DNA of 64,000 nucleotides from Streptomyces sp. NRRL F-6676 (GTDB lineage Bacteria; Actinomycetota; Actinomycetes; Streptomycetales; Streptomycetaceae): contig NZ_JOHS01000006.1 of NCBI RefSeq assembly GCF_000725625.1, positions 1-64,000 of the forward strand, given 5' to 3'. Made by a program: the position numbers and the translations under genes. The notes under the pieces were generated by a model that saw only the letters and a list, made by a program, of their open reading frames with translations, had not been told where the DNA came from and did not search any database. Shown here piece after piece: positions 38,474 to 49,044 of this stretch (its first letter is position 1; each line of letters begins with the position of its first letter).

Positions 38474-39070
38474 TCACCCGTAGGTGTCACCGGGACCGGT
38501 GCTCCCGGGGGCGCGCAGCGGCCCGTAACGGCGGACGGGACCGCCGGGACCCTGCACCTTGATCAGCCGGACGGTGCCCTGGCCGAGGTCCTGGTTGAGG
38601 CGGGCCAGCAGCTGCGGGGCGAGCAGCCGCAGATTGGTCGCCCACGCCGTGGAGTCGCAGCGCACGGTCAGCACCCGCTCGTCCTCGTCGTACCGCTCCG
38701 GGACGCAGTGCCTGGCCAGCTCCTCGCCGACGATCGCAGGCCAGCGGCCCATCACGCCGCCGACCGCGGCGGGCGCCTCCCAGCCGCGTTCGGTGATCAG
38801 CCGGTTGATGGCGGCGCCGAGCGCCAGGGGGTCGCGGCCGTCCCGCCGCGCGCCGGAGCGCGCGCCGCCCTGGCGCCGGCCGCCCCGCCGCTGTTGCGCC
38901 GCCGCCTCGCCGCGCGCGCGGGCCTGCTCCTTGGCGGCGCGCAGGGCGACGCGGGCGAGGTCGACGCCGGAGGGTTCGGGGGACGTGCCAGGAGTCTCAG
39001 GGGTACTGCCCGGCCGTGCACCGGGCTGTGTGCCCGGCTGGGTGCCGGGGGCGGGCTCGTCCGTCGTCAT
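38474..39070 (-). CDS. DUF721/DciA-family protein
   Basis: A 198-residue protein. A Pro/Gly/Thr-rich start and an Arg-rich region (about 55-82) lead to the DUF721 domain (about 85-180) with [23 protein letters not shown] and [29 protein letters not shown]721 includes DciA, the ancestral loader of the replicative helicase in bacteria without DnaC. Its position next to recF and near dnaA and dnaN fits that role. It overlaps the recF stop by four bases. Confidence 0.85.
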   Translation of the reverse strand: MTTDEPAPGTQPGTQPGARPGSTPETPGTSPEPSGVDLARVALRAAKEQARARGEAAAQQRRGGRRQGGARSGARRDGRDPLALGAAINRLITERGWEAPAAVGGVMGRWPAIVGEELARHCVPERYDEDERVLTVRCDSTAWATNLRLLAPQLLARLNQDLGQGTVRLIKVQGPGGPVRRYGPLRAPGSTGPGDTYG

Positions 39071-40188
39071 GTGCGCTCCACCGTTCCCCCGGACACGGCG
39101 TACCGCGCCCCCGCCAGCGCCTGCGGTACGTCGTCGTCGACCGCGGCGGTCACCAGTACCTGTTCGCCGGGCGCGACGAGTTCGGCCAGCCGCTCGCGGC
39201 GCCGGACGTCCAGCTCGGCGAAGACGTCGTCGAGGACGAGCACCGGTTCGTTGCCCTCGGCCCGCAGCAGGTCGTACGAGGCCAGCCGCAGCGCCAGCGC
39301 GTACGACCAGGACTCGCCGTGCGAGGCGTACCCCTTGGCGGGCAGCTGCCCGAGCTTGAGCAGGAGGTCGTCGCGGTGCGGGCCGACGAGCGTCACGCCC
39401 CGCTCGATCTCCTGCTTGCGGGCCTCGGCGAGCGCCGCGAGCAACTGTTCGTGCAGGTCCTCGCGGGTGTGCGCCTCACCGGGCGCGGACGGCTTGTACT
39501 CCAGCCCGACCGGGCCGCCGCCGGGCGCGAGCTGTTCGTACGCCTTGTCGGTGAGCGGGCGCAGCGCGGCGATCAGGTCCAGCCGGTGGGCGAGCAGTTC
39601 GGCGCCCACGCGGGCCAGGTGCTGGTCCCACACGTCGAGCGTGGACAGGTCCAGGGAGCGGCCGCCGTGCCGCCGGGCCAGCGCTGCCGACTTCAGCAGG
39701 GTGTTGCGCTGCTTGAGCACCCGGTCGTAGTCGGAGCGCACCCCGGCCATGCGCGGGGAGCGGGCGGTGATCAGCTCGTCCAGGAACCGCCGGCGCTCCC
39801 CGGGGTCGCCCTTGACCAGGGCCAGATCCTCGGGCGCGAACAGCACGGTCCGTACGATGCCGAGCACGTCGCGCGGTCTGACCTGCGAGGACCGGTTGAT
39901 GCGGGCGCGGTTGGCCCGGCCCGGGTTGAGCTCCAGCTCGACCAGCTGCTGCCGTTCGCCCTGCCGGACCTGGGCGCGCACGATCGCCCGCTCGGCGCCC
40001 ATGCGCACCAGGGGCGCGTCGGAGGAGACGCGGTGGGAGCCGAGCGTGGCGAGGTAGCCGACGGCCTCGACCAGGTTGGTCTTGCCCTGGCCGTTGGGAC
40101 CGACGAAGGCCGTGACGCCCGGGTCGAGCGGGACCTCCACGTGCGCGTAGGAGCGGAAGTCGGCCAGCGACAGATGCGTGACGTGCAT
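39067..40188 (-). CDS. recF: DNA replication and repair protein RecF
   Basis: SMC-like ATPase of 373 residues that helps load RecA at gaps. Walker A is GPNGQGKTN near 30-38; the Walker B is [12 protein letters not shown] near 320. The ATG at 40186-40188 starts the conserved [14 protein letters not shown]; an upstream extension lacks family sequence. It forms an operon with the DciA-like gene. Confidence 0.96.
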   Translation of the reverse strand: MHVTHLSLADFRSYAHVEVPLDPGVTAFVGPNGQGKTNLVEAVGYLATLGSHRVSSDAPLVRMGAERAIVRAQVRQGERQQLVELELNPGRANRARINRSSQVRPRDVLGIVRTVLFAPEDLALVKGDPGERRRFLDELITARSPRMAGVRSDYDRVLKQRNTLLKSAALARRHGGRSLDLSTLDVWDQHLARVGAELLAHRLDLIAALRPLTDKAYEQLAPGGGPVGLEYKPSAPGEAHTREDLHEQLLAALAEARKQEIERGVTLVGPHRDDLLLKLGQLPAKGYASHGESWSYALALRLASYDLLRAEGNEPVLVLDDVFAELDVRRRERLAELVAPGEQVLVTAAVDDDVPQALAGARYAVSGGTVERT

Positions 40189-40256
40189 GGTCGTTCGCCG
40201 ACCTCCCCAGCCTTCGGGTCCTGCTTGCTTCGTGTCCGACGCCTGTGGCGGCGGGG

Positions 40257-41132
40257 TTACTTCTTCGCCACCGCGTGGCCACCGAACTGGTTGCGCAGCG
40301 CGGCGATCATCTTCATCTGCGGCGAGTCCTCCTGCCGGGAGGAGAACCGCGCGAACAGCGAGGCCGTGATCGCGGGCAGCGGCACGGCGTGGTCGATGGC
40401 GGCCTCCACGGTCCACCGGCCCTCGCCGGAGTCCTGCGCGTACCCCTTCAGCTCCGCCAGATGCTCGTCCTCGTCGAGTGCGTTGACCGCGAGGTCGAGC
40501 AGCCAGGAGCGGATGACGGTGCCCTCCTGCCAGGAGCGGAAGACCTCGCGCACGTCCGTGACCGAGTCCGCCTTCTCCAGCAGCTCCCAGCCCTCGGCGT
40601 AGGCCTGCATCATCGCGTACTCGATGCCGTTGTGGACCATCTTCGCGAAGTGACCGGCGCCGACCTTGCCGGCGTGCACGGCGCCGAAGTCGCCCTCCGG
40701 CTTGAGCGCGTCGAAGACCGGCTGGACCCGGGCGACGTGCTCCGCGTCGCCGCCGTACATCAACGCGTAGCCGTTCTCCAGGCCCCAGACCCCGCCGGAG
40801 ACGCCGCAGTCGACGAAGCCGATGCCCTTGGCGGCCAGTTCCTCGGCGTGCTTCTCGTCGTCCGTCCAGCGGGAGTTGCCGCCGTCCACGACGATGTCGC
40901 CGGGATCGAGCAGTTCGGCCAGCTCGTCGACCGTGGACTGGGTGGGGGCTCCGGCCGGAACCATCACCCAGACCACGCGCGGGGCCTGGAGCTTGCCCAC
41001 AAGCTCCGGGAGGCTGTGGACATCGGCGAGGTCCGGGTTGCGGTCGTAACCGATGACGGTGTGACCGGCGCGGCGTATGCGCTCGCGCATGTTGCCGCCC
41101 ATCTTGCCGAGGCCGACGAGACCGAGCTCCAT
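40257..41132 (-). CDS. gnd: 6-phosphogluconate dehydrogenase, decarboxylating (short type)
   Basis: Oxidative pentose phosphate enzyme of 291 residues. The Rossmann motif is GLGKMGGNM at residues 6-14, and the catalytic Lys-His-Asn lies in KMVHNGIEY near 166-174. It belongs to the short, about 300-residue form found between dnaN and recF in many Streptomyces, probably NAD-linked as in other short forms (inference). The ATG is preceded by AAGGAAAA. Confidence 0.94.
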   Translation of the reverse strand: MELGLVGLGKMGGNMRERIRRAGHTVIGYDRNPDLADVHSLPELVGKLQAPRVVWVMVPAGAPTQSTVDELAELLDPGDIVVDGGNSRWTDDEKHAEELAAKGIGFVDCGVSGGVWGLENGYALMYGGDAEHVARVQPVFDALKPEGDFGAVHAGKVGAGHFAKMVHNGIEYAMMQAYAEGWELLEKADSVTDVREVFRSWQEGTVIRSWLLDLAVNALDEDEHLAELKGYAQDSGEGRWTVEAAIDHAVPLPAITASLFARFSSRQEDSPQMKMIAALRNQFGGHAVAKK

Positions 41133-41312
41133 CAGTTGTTTTCCTTAGGTTGCGACGTGGCAGGGAGGCACTCGCGTGCCGCGCCCGAGCCTAAACCCGG
41201 ACGTGCCCGCACATCCGTGGGCATACGCGCTCATACGTACGCCGTCACCTGGGGTTTCGCCGGTGGAGACCGGAGCCGATCGCGCGGGGAGGTGGGCGGC
41301 GGGCCGGGCCGC

Positions 41313-41331
41313 CGGGCCGGGTGCGGCCCGG
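41313..41331 (-). terminator. GC hairpin past dnaN
   Basis: Stem GGCCGGG / CCCGGCC with a five-base loop, 16 bases beyond the dnaN stop. There is no clear T run. Confidence 0.45.
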
Positions 41332-41346
41332 CCTAGCCCGGGAGCC

Positions 41347-42477
41347 TCAGCCGCTCAGCCGCACCGGCATGATCAGGTACTTGTACGCCTCGTCCGCCTC
41401 CGCGTCCAGCGCCGGCTTGCCGCTGAGCAGCGCCGGCTTCGTGGACGTCGTGAACGACAGCTGGGCGACCGGGGAGTCGATCGCGCTCAGGCCGTCCAGC
41501 AGGAACGTCGGGTTGAAGGCGATCGAGATGTCGTCGCCCTCCAGCTGGGCGTCGACCCTTTCCACAGCCTGTGCGTCGTCGCTGGAGCCGGCCTCCAGGA
41601 TCAGCACGCCCTGCTCGAAGCTCAGCCGCACCGGGGTGTTGCGCTCGGCGACCAGGGCCACGCGCTTGACGGCCTCCACGAAGGGGGCGGTCTCGATCAC
41701 GGCGATGCTGTTGAACTCCGTCGGGAACAGCGTCTTGTACTTCGGGAGGTCGCCCTCGAGGAGCCGCGTGGTCGTACGGCGGCCCGCACCCTCGAAGCCG
41801 ATCAGGCCCTCGCCCGCGCCCGAGCCGGACAGCGCCAGGATGACCTGGTCGCCGCTGGTGAGCGCCTTGGCGGTGTCCTGGAGCGTCTTGGCGGGCACCA
41901 GGGCGACCGCGGAGATGTCGGGGTTCTCCGGCTTCCACAGGAACTCGCGGACCGCGAAGCGGTAGCGGTCGGTGGAGGCCAGCGTCACCGAGTCGCCCTC
42001 GATCTCGATGCGCACGCCGGTGAGGACCGGCAGTGTGTCGTCGCGGCCGGCCGCGGTGGCCACCTGCTGCACGGCGGAGGCGAAGACCTCGCCCGGGACC
42101 GTGCCCGTGGCGTTGGGCATCTGGGGCAGCGAGGGGTACTCCTCCACGGGCAGGGTGTGGAGGGTGAAGCGCGAGGAGCCGCACACCACCGTCGCCCGTA
42201 CACCGTCTGTGGAAATCTCCACCGGCCGGTTGGGCAGCGCGCGCGAGATGTCCGCGAGCAGCCGGCCCGAGACGAGGACCGTGCCCTCCTCCTCGACCTC
42301 CGCCTCCACCGACACCCGTGCGGAGACCTCGTAGTCGAAGCTGGACAGGCTCAGTGCCCCGTCCTCCGCCTTCAGCAGCAGGCCCGCGAGGACCGGCGCC
42401 GGCGGACGGGCCGGGAGGCTGCGCGCCGCCCAGGCCACTGCCTCCGCGAGTACGTCGCGTTCCACCCGGATCTTCAC
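41347..42477 (-). CDS. dnaN: DNA polymerase III beta subunit (sliding clamp)
   Basis: Ring-shaped processivity clamp of 376 residues with three similar domains. The start is the GTG at 42475-42477, which gives the conserved VKIRVERDVLAEAVAWAARSL. The C terminus YKYLIMPVRLSG is the usual clamp ending. An upstream in-frame extension lies in oriC and is rejected. The gene is co-directional with dnaA across oriC. Confidence 0.97.
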   Translation of the reverse strand: MKIRVERDVLAEAVAWAARSLPARPPAPVLAGLLLKAEDGALSLSSFDYEVSARVSVEAEVEEEGTVLVSGRLLADISRALPNRPVEISTDGVRATVVCGSSRFTLHTLPVEEYPSLPQMPNATGTVPGEVFASAVQQVATAAGRDDTLPVLTGVRIEIEGDSVTLASTDRYRFAVREFLWKPENPDISAVALVPAKTLQDTAKALTSGDQVILALSGSGAGEGLIGFEGAGRRTTTRLLEGDLPKYKTLFPTEFNSIAVIETAPFVEAVKRVALVAERNTPVRLSFEQGVLILEAGSSDDAQAVERVDAQLEGDDISIAFNPTFLLDGLSAIDSPVAQLSFTTSTKPALLSGKPALDAEADEAYKYLIMPVRLSG

Positions 42478-42599
42478 CGTTGCCGCCTCCTGCTGTTGCC
42501 GGCGTCTGTCGCCCTGCTGGCCGTCGTCTGGTCGCGGTGTCGTCGGCCCCTGCCGGGGGAAGAGCACCGGGGAACAGTCTGACGCACGGCACTGACAGT

Positions 42600-43240
42600 A
42601 GGTGCCCCTCGGGGTCAAGTCGTGACGAGGGGCGGTCGGGCAGCCGAGGGGCAGTTGTGCACAGGACCCGCTTCGAAACGGATTCCCCGCTCTAACTGGT
42701 TGGGAGTAGTAGTAGGGCCTGTGGATACCGTGGATAACCTCGTTTTCCCAGCTCAGAGCGGGAATTTTGTCCACTGCCCCTGTGGGTGGCGCCCGTGGAA
42801 AACCGGGGGTCTCTGTGGAGAACAGAAAGTTCTGCACACACCGTGCACAGGGAGGGCCGACTTCTCCCCAGGTGCGTCCCCAGTTTTACCCGGGTTTCCC
42901 ACAGCCCAACCCGGCAGCTTCCTGTGACCTGTTTCACTCGACACGGTGAGAGGCGCCGTCGGCTTGCCGAACAGTGGACAGAGATGTGGAGAAACCGCCG
43001 TTCGCTGGGGACAACGGGCCTGTTCCTGTGGGTTGCCCGTGGACAACCGTGTCCCCAGCCTGTGGATCCCCGCTCTGTCCACAGCCTGTGGAGATCCTTC
43101 GTCCACGAATCCACAAGGTACTGACCTGCGGTGATCCACTTCGGGCCGGGGTGCCTGTGGACACAGTAGGGACAACTTCGCGGTCCCCAGGGTGTGGACG
43201 CGAAAAACCCGCCGAATCTGTGGAGGAAGGCCGTAACCCC
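42600..43240. other. oriC: Chromosomal origin oriC with about 19 DnaA-box-like sites
   Basis: The dnaA-dnaN gap (42478-43432) is noncoding and packed with variants of TTGTCCACA on both strands. Examples: 42720, 42729, 42767 (TTGTCCACT), 42794, 42814, 42895, 42973, 42985, 43006, 43038 (CGTGGACAA), 43061, 43075 (CTGTCCACA), 43087, 43099, 43107, 43132, 43156 (TGTGGACAC), 43193 and 43219. They fall in two groups around a poorer segment at 42823-42972. Streptomyces oriC regions are known to hold about 19 boxes. None here is a perfect consensus. Confidence 0.95.
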
Positions 43241-43257
43241 GGGGCCGATTCGAACAC

Positions 43258-43322
43258 CGCGAACGCGGGTGCGGGTGCGGGTACGGGCGGGGGTGCGGGC
43301 GGAGGTGGGGGTGCGGGAAACG
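43258..43322. repeat. GCGGGT-type tandem repeat between oriC and dnaA
   Basis: Imperfect hexamer array (GCGGGT, GCGGGA, GTACGGGC and similar) of about 60 bases, G-rich on the + strand, directly between the last DnaA boxes and the dnaA terminator. It is likely slippage-prone; the G runs could form a quadruplex. Confidence 0.6.
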
Positions 43323-43380
43323 GTGCGGGGAGCCGGGATGTGCCCCGGGCCGCGCGGCGGGGAACGGCGTGGCACGACGA

Positions 43381-43419
43381 CGAGGGCGCCCCCGGGACCG
43401 GTTCCCGGGGGCGCCCTCG
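43381..43419 (-). terminator. dnaA terminator
   Basis: Perfect 17-bp stem (43381-43397 with 43403-43419, loop CCGGT) starting 14 bases past the dnaA stop, with CGAGGGCGCCCCCGGGA as left arm. It would shield oriC from dnaA read-through. Confidence 0.85.
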
Positions 43420-43432
43420 TCGTCGGCCGGCG

Positions 43433-45739
43433 TCAGTCGCCGTTCTTGATGCGGTTGGTCAGCTCGGTGACCTGGTTGTAGATCGAGCGGCGCTCGGCCA
43501 TCAGCGCGCGGATCTTGCGGTCGGCGTGCATCACGGTCGTGTGGTCCCGGCCGCCGAACTGGGCGCCGATCTTCGGCAGGGAGAGGTCCGTCAGCTCCCG
43601 GCACAGGTACATCGCGATCTGCCGGGCGGTGACCAGCGCGCGGCCGCGCGAGGTGCCGCACAGGTCCTCCACGGTGAGGCCGAAGTAGGCCGCCGTCGCC
43701 GCCATGATGGCCGGGGCCGTGATCTCCGGGGCCGTGTCCTCGCCGCCCGGGATCAGGTCCTTGAGGACGATCTCGGTCAGCCCCAGGTCGACCGGCTGCC
43801 GGTTGAGGGACGCGAACGCCGTCACGCGGATCAGCGCGCCCTCCAGCTCGCGGATGTTGCGCGAGATGCGGGAGGCGATGAACTCCAGGACCTCCGGCGG
43901 GGCGTTGAGCTGCTCCTGCACGGCCTTCTTGCGCAGGATCGCGATGCGCGTCTCCAGCTCCGGCGGCTGGACGTCGGTGATCAGGCCCCACTCGAAGCGG
44001 TTGCGCAGCCGGTCCTCCAGGGTGACCAGCTGCTTGGGCGGCCGGTCGGAGGAGAGCACGATCTGCTTGTTGGCGTTGTGGAGCGTGTTGAAGGTGTGGA
44101 AGAACTCCTCCTGCGTCGACTCCTTGTCCGCGAGGAACTGGATGTCGTCGACGAGCAGGATGTCCATCTCGCGGTACCGCTTGCGGAAGCTGTCGCCCTT
44201 GCCGTCGCGGATCGAGTTGATGAACTCGTTGGTGAACTCCTCCGAGCTCACGTACCGCACCCGCGTGCCCGGGTACAGGCTGCGCGCGTAGTGCCCGATG
44301 GCGTGCAGCAGGTGCGTCTTGCCGAGCCCCGACTCCCCGTAGATGAAGAGGGGGTTGTACGCCTTCGCCGGTGCCTCGGCGACGGCGACCGCGGCCGCGT
44401 GCGCGAAGCGGTTGGAGGCGCCGATGACGAAGGTGTCGAACAGGTATTTGGGGTTCAGGCGCGCGGTGGGCTCGCCCGGGCCGGTCGCCGGGGCCGGCTG
44501 CGCCGCGAGCGGGCCGGGGGCGCCGGTGGTGGGCAGATGGGGGCCGACCGGTCCGCCGCGGTGCACATGGCCGGTGCCGGCCGGCTGCTCGGGCAGCTCG
44601 CGGCGCTGGCCGTAGTCGGGGCGCTGCTGCTCGTGGTCGGGGCGGCCCTGGTCGTAGTCCCCGCGCGGGGCGTCGTACTCCGGGCGTTGCTGCTCGTAGG
44701 ACGGGCGGTCGAGCGACGGGGTGCGGTAGTCCGGGGCCGGTGAGGCGTACGGGTCGCGCTCGGGGAAGCCGAGCCGCTGCTGCTGCCAGCCGTAGTCGTC
44801 CTGCGGGCGTGGCCAGGCGCCGGGCTCGGGGCGCTGGTACTCGGCGGGGTAGGCGGGGCGTGCGGTCGGCAACTGGTCACCGGGGCCGCCGGGTCCCCCG
44901 GGTCCGCCGGTGAGGTGCTCGGGGCGGGGAGCCGTCCGGTGGTCGTCGGCGCGGTGGCGGCCGTAACCGCCGTCGTATTCATTACGGGAGTCGCGGGAGT
45001 CGCGGGAGTCGCGCGGGTCCCGGGGCTCGCGCGTGTCACGTCCGTCACGTGTGTCGCGGGTGTCCCGCGCATCCCTGACGTCACGGGCGTCCCGGGAGTG
45101 CGGCTCGTAGCCCTCGCGGTTCTCGTACGCGTCCCGGTTCTCGTATCCCTCGTGGCTCTCGCGGGCGTGCGCGTCGTAGCCTTCGCGGCCATCGCGGCCG
45201 TCCCGGCCTCGGCCCTCGTAGGACTCCCGGCCGCCGCGCCCGTCATAGGCGCCGCGCCCCGACGTGTCGTAGTCGTACGGCTCCCGGCCGGCGCCTTCGT
45301 ACGGCTTCTGGCCGCCGCGCTCCTCGTAGCCGTCGCGGCCCCGGTCCTCGTAGGACTCCCGGCCGCCGCGGTCGTCGTACCCCTCGCGGCCCTGGGGCGC
45401 GGGGAGCTCGGGCTCCTCGTAGCGCGCCGGGGCGGCGGTCGGCTGCGGGGCCGCGGGCTCGGCGGAGGAGGTGTCCACCGTGATCGCGATCCGGATCGGG
45501 CGGCCGCACTCGCGGCTCAGCGTCTCGCTGACGACGGGCGCGAGCCGGCCCTCCAGGACGTTCTTCGCGAATTCGTTCGGCACCGCGAGCAGGGCCGTGT
45601 CGGCGACCAGCGCCAGCGGCTGGCAGCGCCGGATCCAGTGCTCGTCCTTCGTCTCGACACCCTGACCGCGGTCCTCGCCGAGGAGCTGCTCCAGTACTCG
45701 TGGCCACACTGCGGCAAGATCAGCAGGTACGTCAGCCAC
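43433..45739 (-). CDS. dnaA: Replication initiator DnaA with expanded charged linker
   Basis: AAA+ initiator of 768 residues from the GTG at 45737-45739. Domain I begins [20 protein letters not shown]. Domain III has Walker [10 protein letters not shown] near 468 and Walker [14 protein letters not shown]. Domain IV carries the DnaA signature [14 protein letters not shown] near the C terminus. Domain II (about 100-420) is very long and repetitive, with Gly-Arg-Glu-Ser-Tyr-Glu and Arg-Asp units such as [20 protein letters not shown]. Other Streptomyces DnaA proteins are about 620-660 residues, so this linker looks expanded. DnaA boxes in the upstream region suggest autoregulation. Confidence 0.97.
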   Translation of the reverse strand: MADVPADLAAVWPRVLEQLLGEDRGQGVETKDEHWIRRCQPLALVADTALLAVPNEFAKNVLEGRLAPVVSETLSRECGRPIRIAITVDTSSAEPAAPQPTAAPARYEEPELPAPQGREGYDDRGGRESYEDRGRDGYEERGGQKPYEGAGREPYDYDTSGRGAYDGRGGRESYEGRGRDGRDGREGYDAHARESHEGYENRDAYENREGYEPHSRDARDVRDARDTRDTRDGRDTREPRDPRDSRDSRDSRNEYDGGYGRHRADDHRTAPRPEHLTGGPGGPGGPGDQLPTARPAYPAEYQRPEPGAWPRPQDDYGWQQQRLGFPERDPYASPAPDYRTPSLDRPSYEQQRPEYDAPRGDYDQGRPDHEQQRPDYGQRRELPEQPAGTGHVHRGGPVGPHLPTTGAPGPLAAQPAPATGPGEPTARLNPKYLFDTFVIGASNRFAHAAAVAVAEAPAKAYNPLFIYGESGLGKTHLLHAIGHYARSLYPGTRVRYVSSEEFTNEFINSIRDGKGDSFRKRYREMDILLVDDIQFLADKESTQEEFFHTFNTLHNANKQIVLSSDRPPKQLVTLEDRLRNRFEWGLITDVQPPELETRIAILRKKAVQEQLNAPPEVLEFIASRISRNIRELEGALIRVTAFASLNRQPVDLGLTEIVLKDLIPGGEDTAPEITAPAIMAATAAYFGLTVEDLCGTSRGRALVTARQIAMYLCRELTDLSLPKIGAQFGGRDHTTVMHADRKIRALMAERRSIYNQVTELTNRIKNGD
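44985..45300 (-). repeat. Coding tandem repeats of the DnaA linker
   Basis: The segment encodes serial [24 protein letters not shown] and [12 protein letters not shown] units built from 9- and 6-base DNA repeats (for example GAGTCGCGG three times near 44996-45020). Length is expected to vary between strains. Confidence 0.8.
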
Positions 45740-46168
45740 AGGGCACGCTCTCTCACGGGTCCCACGAACGTGTGGTTCGGGAGACGGATCGGTTTGCGAC
45801 TCGGGTCGGCCGGGGCGGCCGCGGGACCACGCCGGGTGAACGGCGGGAGAAGGGAACGAATCGACAGTCCAGTCACGGTAGTCAGCGCGGCCCGTACGGT
45901 TCAAGTTGTTGTCCCCAGCCTGTGGACAGTGTCCCCGAGGGCAGCCGGGTTTGACCCGATGGCGCCGCCGCGCGTACCGTAACCAGGTCGAGTTGTCGAT
46001 GGCTGCTGCCGCCTGCCTCCGATGGGCATAGATCATCCGCACTGCTCCCACCAGGGCATATGCGGTGGTCGGGAGCGGTGCACTCGGGCGTAATGCGAGC
46101 TACTCGTGGGCGCACGGTGACAGCCAGGCGACACCCGCCATCCATCGATTCATTACTGGAGCCCCCGA
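45740..46168. promoter_or_regulatory. dnaA-rpmH divergent promoter region with DnaA boxes
   Basis: No gene. Two opposed DnaA-box-like sites lie close together: TTGTCCCCA at 45910-45918 and TGTGGACAG at 45922-45930, matching the known Streptomyces arrangement for dnaA autoregulation. The rightward half must carry the rpmH promoter. I could not place -10 and -35 elements with confidence. Confidence 0.7.
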
Positions 46169-46306
46169 GTGAGCAAGCGCACCTTCCAGCCGAACAACCG
46201 TCGTCGCGCGAAGACCCACGGCTTCCGGCTGCGTATGCGCACCCGTGCCGGCCGCGCCATCCTGGCGTCCCGCCGCAGCAAGGGTCGCGCCCGACTGTCC
46301 GCCTGA
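46169..46306 (+). CDS. rpmH: 50S ribosomal protein L34
   Basis: The 45-residue basic protein [18 protein letters not shown], continuing to RARLSA, is L34 of the large ribosomal subunit. The GTG start at 46169 has GGAG upstream (46158-46161). It heads the rightward block with rnpA 18 bases downstream, the usual arrangement. Confidence 0.98.
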   Translation: MSKRTFQPNNRRRAKTHGFRLRMRTRAGRAILASRRSKGRARLSA

Positions 46307-46324
46307 TCGCATACAGGTCATGAC

Positions 46325-46696
46325 GTGCTGCCCACCGAGAACCGGCTGAGGCGGCGCGAGGACTTCGCGACCGCGGTACGCCGAGGACGTCGGGCCGGAC
46401 GCCCGCTACTCGTCGTCCATCTACGCAGCGGTGTCACGGACCCGCACGCGCCTGGGGAGAGCGCTCCTCCGACGCGTGCGGGTTTCGTCGTGAGCAAGGC
46501 AGTCGGCGGAGCGGTCGTACGGAACAAGGTGAAGCGCAGACTTCGCCATCTGATGCGCGACCGGGTCGACCTCGTGCCCACCGGTAGCCTGGTAGTCGTA
46601 CGAGCGTTGCCCGGTGCGGGCGACGCCGACCACTCACAGCTGGCCCGAGACCTGGATGCCGCTCTGGGACGGCTCCTGGGAGGGGGCGCGCGATGA
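46325..46696 (+). CDS. rnpA: Ribonuclease P protein component
   Basis: Protein subunit of RNase P (tRNA 5' processing), 123 residues. Family motifs are [41 protein letters not shown] and VVRALPGAG, including the conserved RNR-type basic helix. The GTG start at 46325 is used. It overlaps yidD by four bases. Confidence 0.96.
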   Translation: MLPTENRLRRREDFATAVRRGRRAGRPLLVVHLRSGVTDPHAPGESAPPTRAGFVVSKAVGGAVVRNKVKRRLRHLMRDRVDLVPTGSLVVVRALPGAGDADHSQLARDLDAALGRLLGGGAR

Positions 46697-47049
46697 AGTA
46701 TCCGCTGCTGGCACTGATCAAGCTGTACCAGTGGACGATCAGTCCGCTGCTCGGCCCGGTCTGCAAGTACTACCCGTCGTGCTCGCACTATGGCTACACG
46801 GCCGTCGACCGGCACGGTGCCCTCAAAGGGACGGCGCTGACCGCCTGGCGCATCCTGCGGTGCAACCCGTGGTCGCTCGGCGGTGTGGACCACGTCCCCG
46901 AACGCAAGCGTCCGCGGTGGCACCAGATGCTGCGCAACGCATGGCGCGCACGCAAGGGCGGGACCTCCGCCGCCGAACCGGCCCTCGAGGGACACCTCGT
47001 CTCCTCGAGCCCGGCCGCGAAGACCTCGTCCCATGCCCAAGGAGCATGA
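46693..47049 (+). CDS. yidD: Membrane protein insertion efficiency factor YidD
   Basis: A 118-residue YidD-family protein that aids YidC-dependent membrane insertion. It contains [24 protein letters not shown] (split here: the YYPSCSHYG motif with its conserved Cys) and [15 protein letters not shown]. The C-terminal tail after 90 is longer and more polar than in E. coli. The ATGA overlap with rnpA suggests coupling. Confidence 0.95.
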   Translation: MKYPLLALIKLYQWTISPLLGPVCKYYPSCSHYGYTAVDRHGALKGTALTAWRILRCNPWSLGGVDHVPERKRPRWHQMLRNAWRARKGGTSAAEPALEGHLVSSSPAAKTSSHAQGA

Positions 47050-47052
47050 TTA

Positions 47053-48399
47053 GTGGACACGATTGCCAGCTTCTTCAGCTTTATCACGACACCCGTCTCC
47101 TGGGTCATCGTCCAGTTCCACACGGTGTACGGCGCCCTCTTCGGTGCCGACACGGGCTGGGCCTGGGGCCTGTCCATCGTGTCTCTGGTGGTGCTGATCC
47201 GCATCTGCCTGATCCCGCTCTTCGTGAAGCAGATCAAGGCGACCCGGGCCATGCAGACGCTGCAACCCGAGATGAAGAAGATCCAGGAGCGCTACAAGAA
47301 CGACAAGCAGCGTCAGTCCGAAGAGATGATGAAGCTGTACAAGGAGACGGGTACCAACCCGCTCTCCTCGTGCCTTCCCATCCTGGCGCAGTCGCCGTTC
47401 TTCTTCGCCCTCTACCACGTGCTCAACGGCATCGCGACGGGCAAGACGATCGGCGTCATCGACGGCGACCTGCTCGACAGTGCCCGTAAGGCGCACATCT
47501 TCGGCGCCCCGCTCGCGGCGAAGTTCATGGACAGCTCGGACAAGGTCGAGGCGCTCGGCGCCACGCTGACCGACGTCCGCGTCGTCACGGCGATCATGAT
47601 CGTCCTGATGTCGTTCTCGCAGTTCTACACGCAGCGCCAGCTGATGACGAAGAACGTCGACACGACGGTCAAGACGCCGTTCATGCAGCAGCAGAAGATG
47701 CTGATGTACGTCTTCCCCGTGATGTTCGCCGTCTTCGGCATCAACTTCCCGGTCGGTGTCCTCGTCTACTGGCTGACCACCAACGTGTGGACCATGGGTC
47801 AGCAGATGTACGTCATCCGCAACAACCCCACCCCGGGTTCCAAGGCCCAGGCGGCCTACCTGGAGCGGCTGCACAAGCACGTCACGAACCACGGCAAGAC
47901 CCGCAACCGCCGTGAGCGCACCATCGTCAAGGCGATCGTCGCCAAGGGCCGCGACCGCAACGAGTTCGAGCGCAAGTTCATCAACGGCCTGACCAAGGCC
48001 GGCCTCGCGGCCCAGCCCGACGGCAATGTGGTCAAGAGCGAGGGCGCGGTCGCCACCCTCACCGCCGAGGACGGCACGACGACGACGACCGCCGCTCCCA
48101 AGCGCCAGCAGCCCAAGCGGCAGTCCAAGTCGCAGCGTCAGTCGGGCGCCGGTGCGAAGGCGGCCGGCGACTCGACCGTGTCCGGTTCCTCGGACTCCGG
48201 GTCCTCGGACTCCGACTCGACGGACTCCGGCTCGTCGGGGTCGACCTCGCTGAGCAAGTCCGACCGGCCGCAGGACGCGTCCCAGCCCGCAGCCCGGAAG
48301 GCGGCCACCTCGAAGTCCGGCTCCGGCGCCCGCAGCAAGGCGCAGTCCGGGCAGCGCAAGGGCGGCCCACAGCGGCCCAAGTCCCCGTCCAAGAAGTAA
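47053..48399 (+). CDS. yidC: Membrane protein insertase YidC
   Basis: YidC/Oxa1 insertase of 448 residues with about five membrane segments in the first 280 residues and the substrate groove region [29 protein letters not shown] and [13 protein letters not shown] are family-typical. The C terminus is long, basic and Ser/Asp/Gly-rich (for example [20 protein letters not shown]), probably ribosome- or RNA-contacting. It starts with GTG four bases after yidD. Confidence 0.96.
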   Translation: MDTIASFFSFITTPVSWVIVQFHTVYGALFGADTGWAWGLSIVSLVVLIRICLIPLFVKQIKATRAMQTLQPEMKKIQERYKNDKQRQSEEMMKLYKETGTNPLSSCLPILAQSPFFFALYHVLNGIATGKTIGVIDGDLLDSARKAHIFGAPLAAKFMDSSDKVEALGATLTDVRVVTAIMIVLMSFSQFYTQRQLMTKNVDTTVKTPFMQQQKMLMYVFPVMFAVFGINFPVGVLVYWLTTNVWTMGQQMYVIRNNPTPGSKAQAAYLERLHKHVTNHGKTRNRRERTIVKAIVAKGRDRNEFERKFINGLTKAGLAAQPDGNVVKSEGAVATLTAEDGTTTTTAAPKRQQPKRQSKSQRQSGAGAKAAGDSTVSGSSDSGSSDSDSTDSGSSGSTSLSKSDRPQDASQPAARKAATSKSGSGARSKAQSGQRKGGPQRPKSPSKK

Positions 48400-48414
48400 G
48401 AAGGAGTCCATCCC

Positions 48415-48927
48415 GTGACGGAAGGCACCACCTCCGCCGCTGCCGAGGGCGCAGACACCATGACCCGCCTGGAGCAGGAGGGTGAGATCGCCGCGGACTA
48501 CCTCGAGGGCCTGCTCGACATCGCCGACCTCGACGGTGACATCGACATGGACGTCGAGGCCGACCGCGCCGCTGTCTCGATCATCAGTGACACCGCGAGC
48601 CGCGATCTGCAAAAGCTGGTCGGCCGGGACGGTGAGGTGCTGGAGGCGTTGCAGGAGCTCACGCGCCTGGCCGTGCACCGGGAGACCGGTGACCGCAGCC
48701 GGCTGATGCTGGACATCGCCGGCTACCGCGCCCGCAAGCGCGCCGAGCTCTCCGAGCTGGGTGCCAAGGCCGCGGCCGAGGTGAAGAGCAGCGGCGAGGC
48801 CGTGAAGATGAAGCCGATGACCCCCTTCGAGCGCAAGGTGGTGCACGACGCGGTCAAGGCCGCCGGACTGCGCAGCGAGTCCGAGGGCGAGGAGCCGCAG
48901 CGCTTCGTCGTCGTGCTGCCCGCCTGA
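48415..48927 (+). CDS. jag: Jag/KhpB-family KH-R3H RNA-binding protein
   Basis: A 170-residue protein with a KH-like domain (about 40-90, LQKLVGRDGEVLEALQELTRL) and a C-terminal R3H domain (about 95-165, RSRLMLDIAGYRARKRAEL and MTPFERKVVHDAV). Jag proteins bind RNA and affect envelope and division genes. AAGGAG precedes the GTG. It always follows yidC in this region in Gram-positive bacteria. Confidence 0.95.
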   Translation: MTEGTTSAAAEGADTMTRLEQEGEIAADYLEGLLDIADLDGDIDMDVEADRAAVSIISDTASRDLQKLVGRDGEVLEALQELTRLAVHRETGDRSRLMLDIAGYRARKRAELSELGAKAAAEVKSSGEAVKMKPMTPFERKVVHDAVKAAGLRSESEGEEPQRFVVVLPA

Positions 48928-48947
48928 TCCGGTACGTACGTCCCTCC

Positions 48948-48974
48948 GGCCCCGTCTGTTGCGCAGACGGGGCC
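48948..48974 (+). terminator. Terminator after jag
   Basis: Perfect 11-bp stem GGCCCCGTCTG / CAGACGGGGCC with loop TTGCG, then GGATTTTGT. Confidence 0.85.
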
Positions 48975-49044
48975 GGATTTTGTCAGCCTGACACCCCTGA
49001 TGTCAGCGCCCGGCGCGCTGAAGCGGTACGGAAGGACGGTTCCC

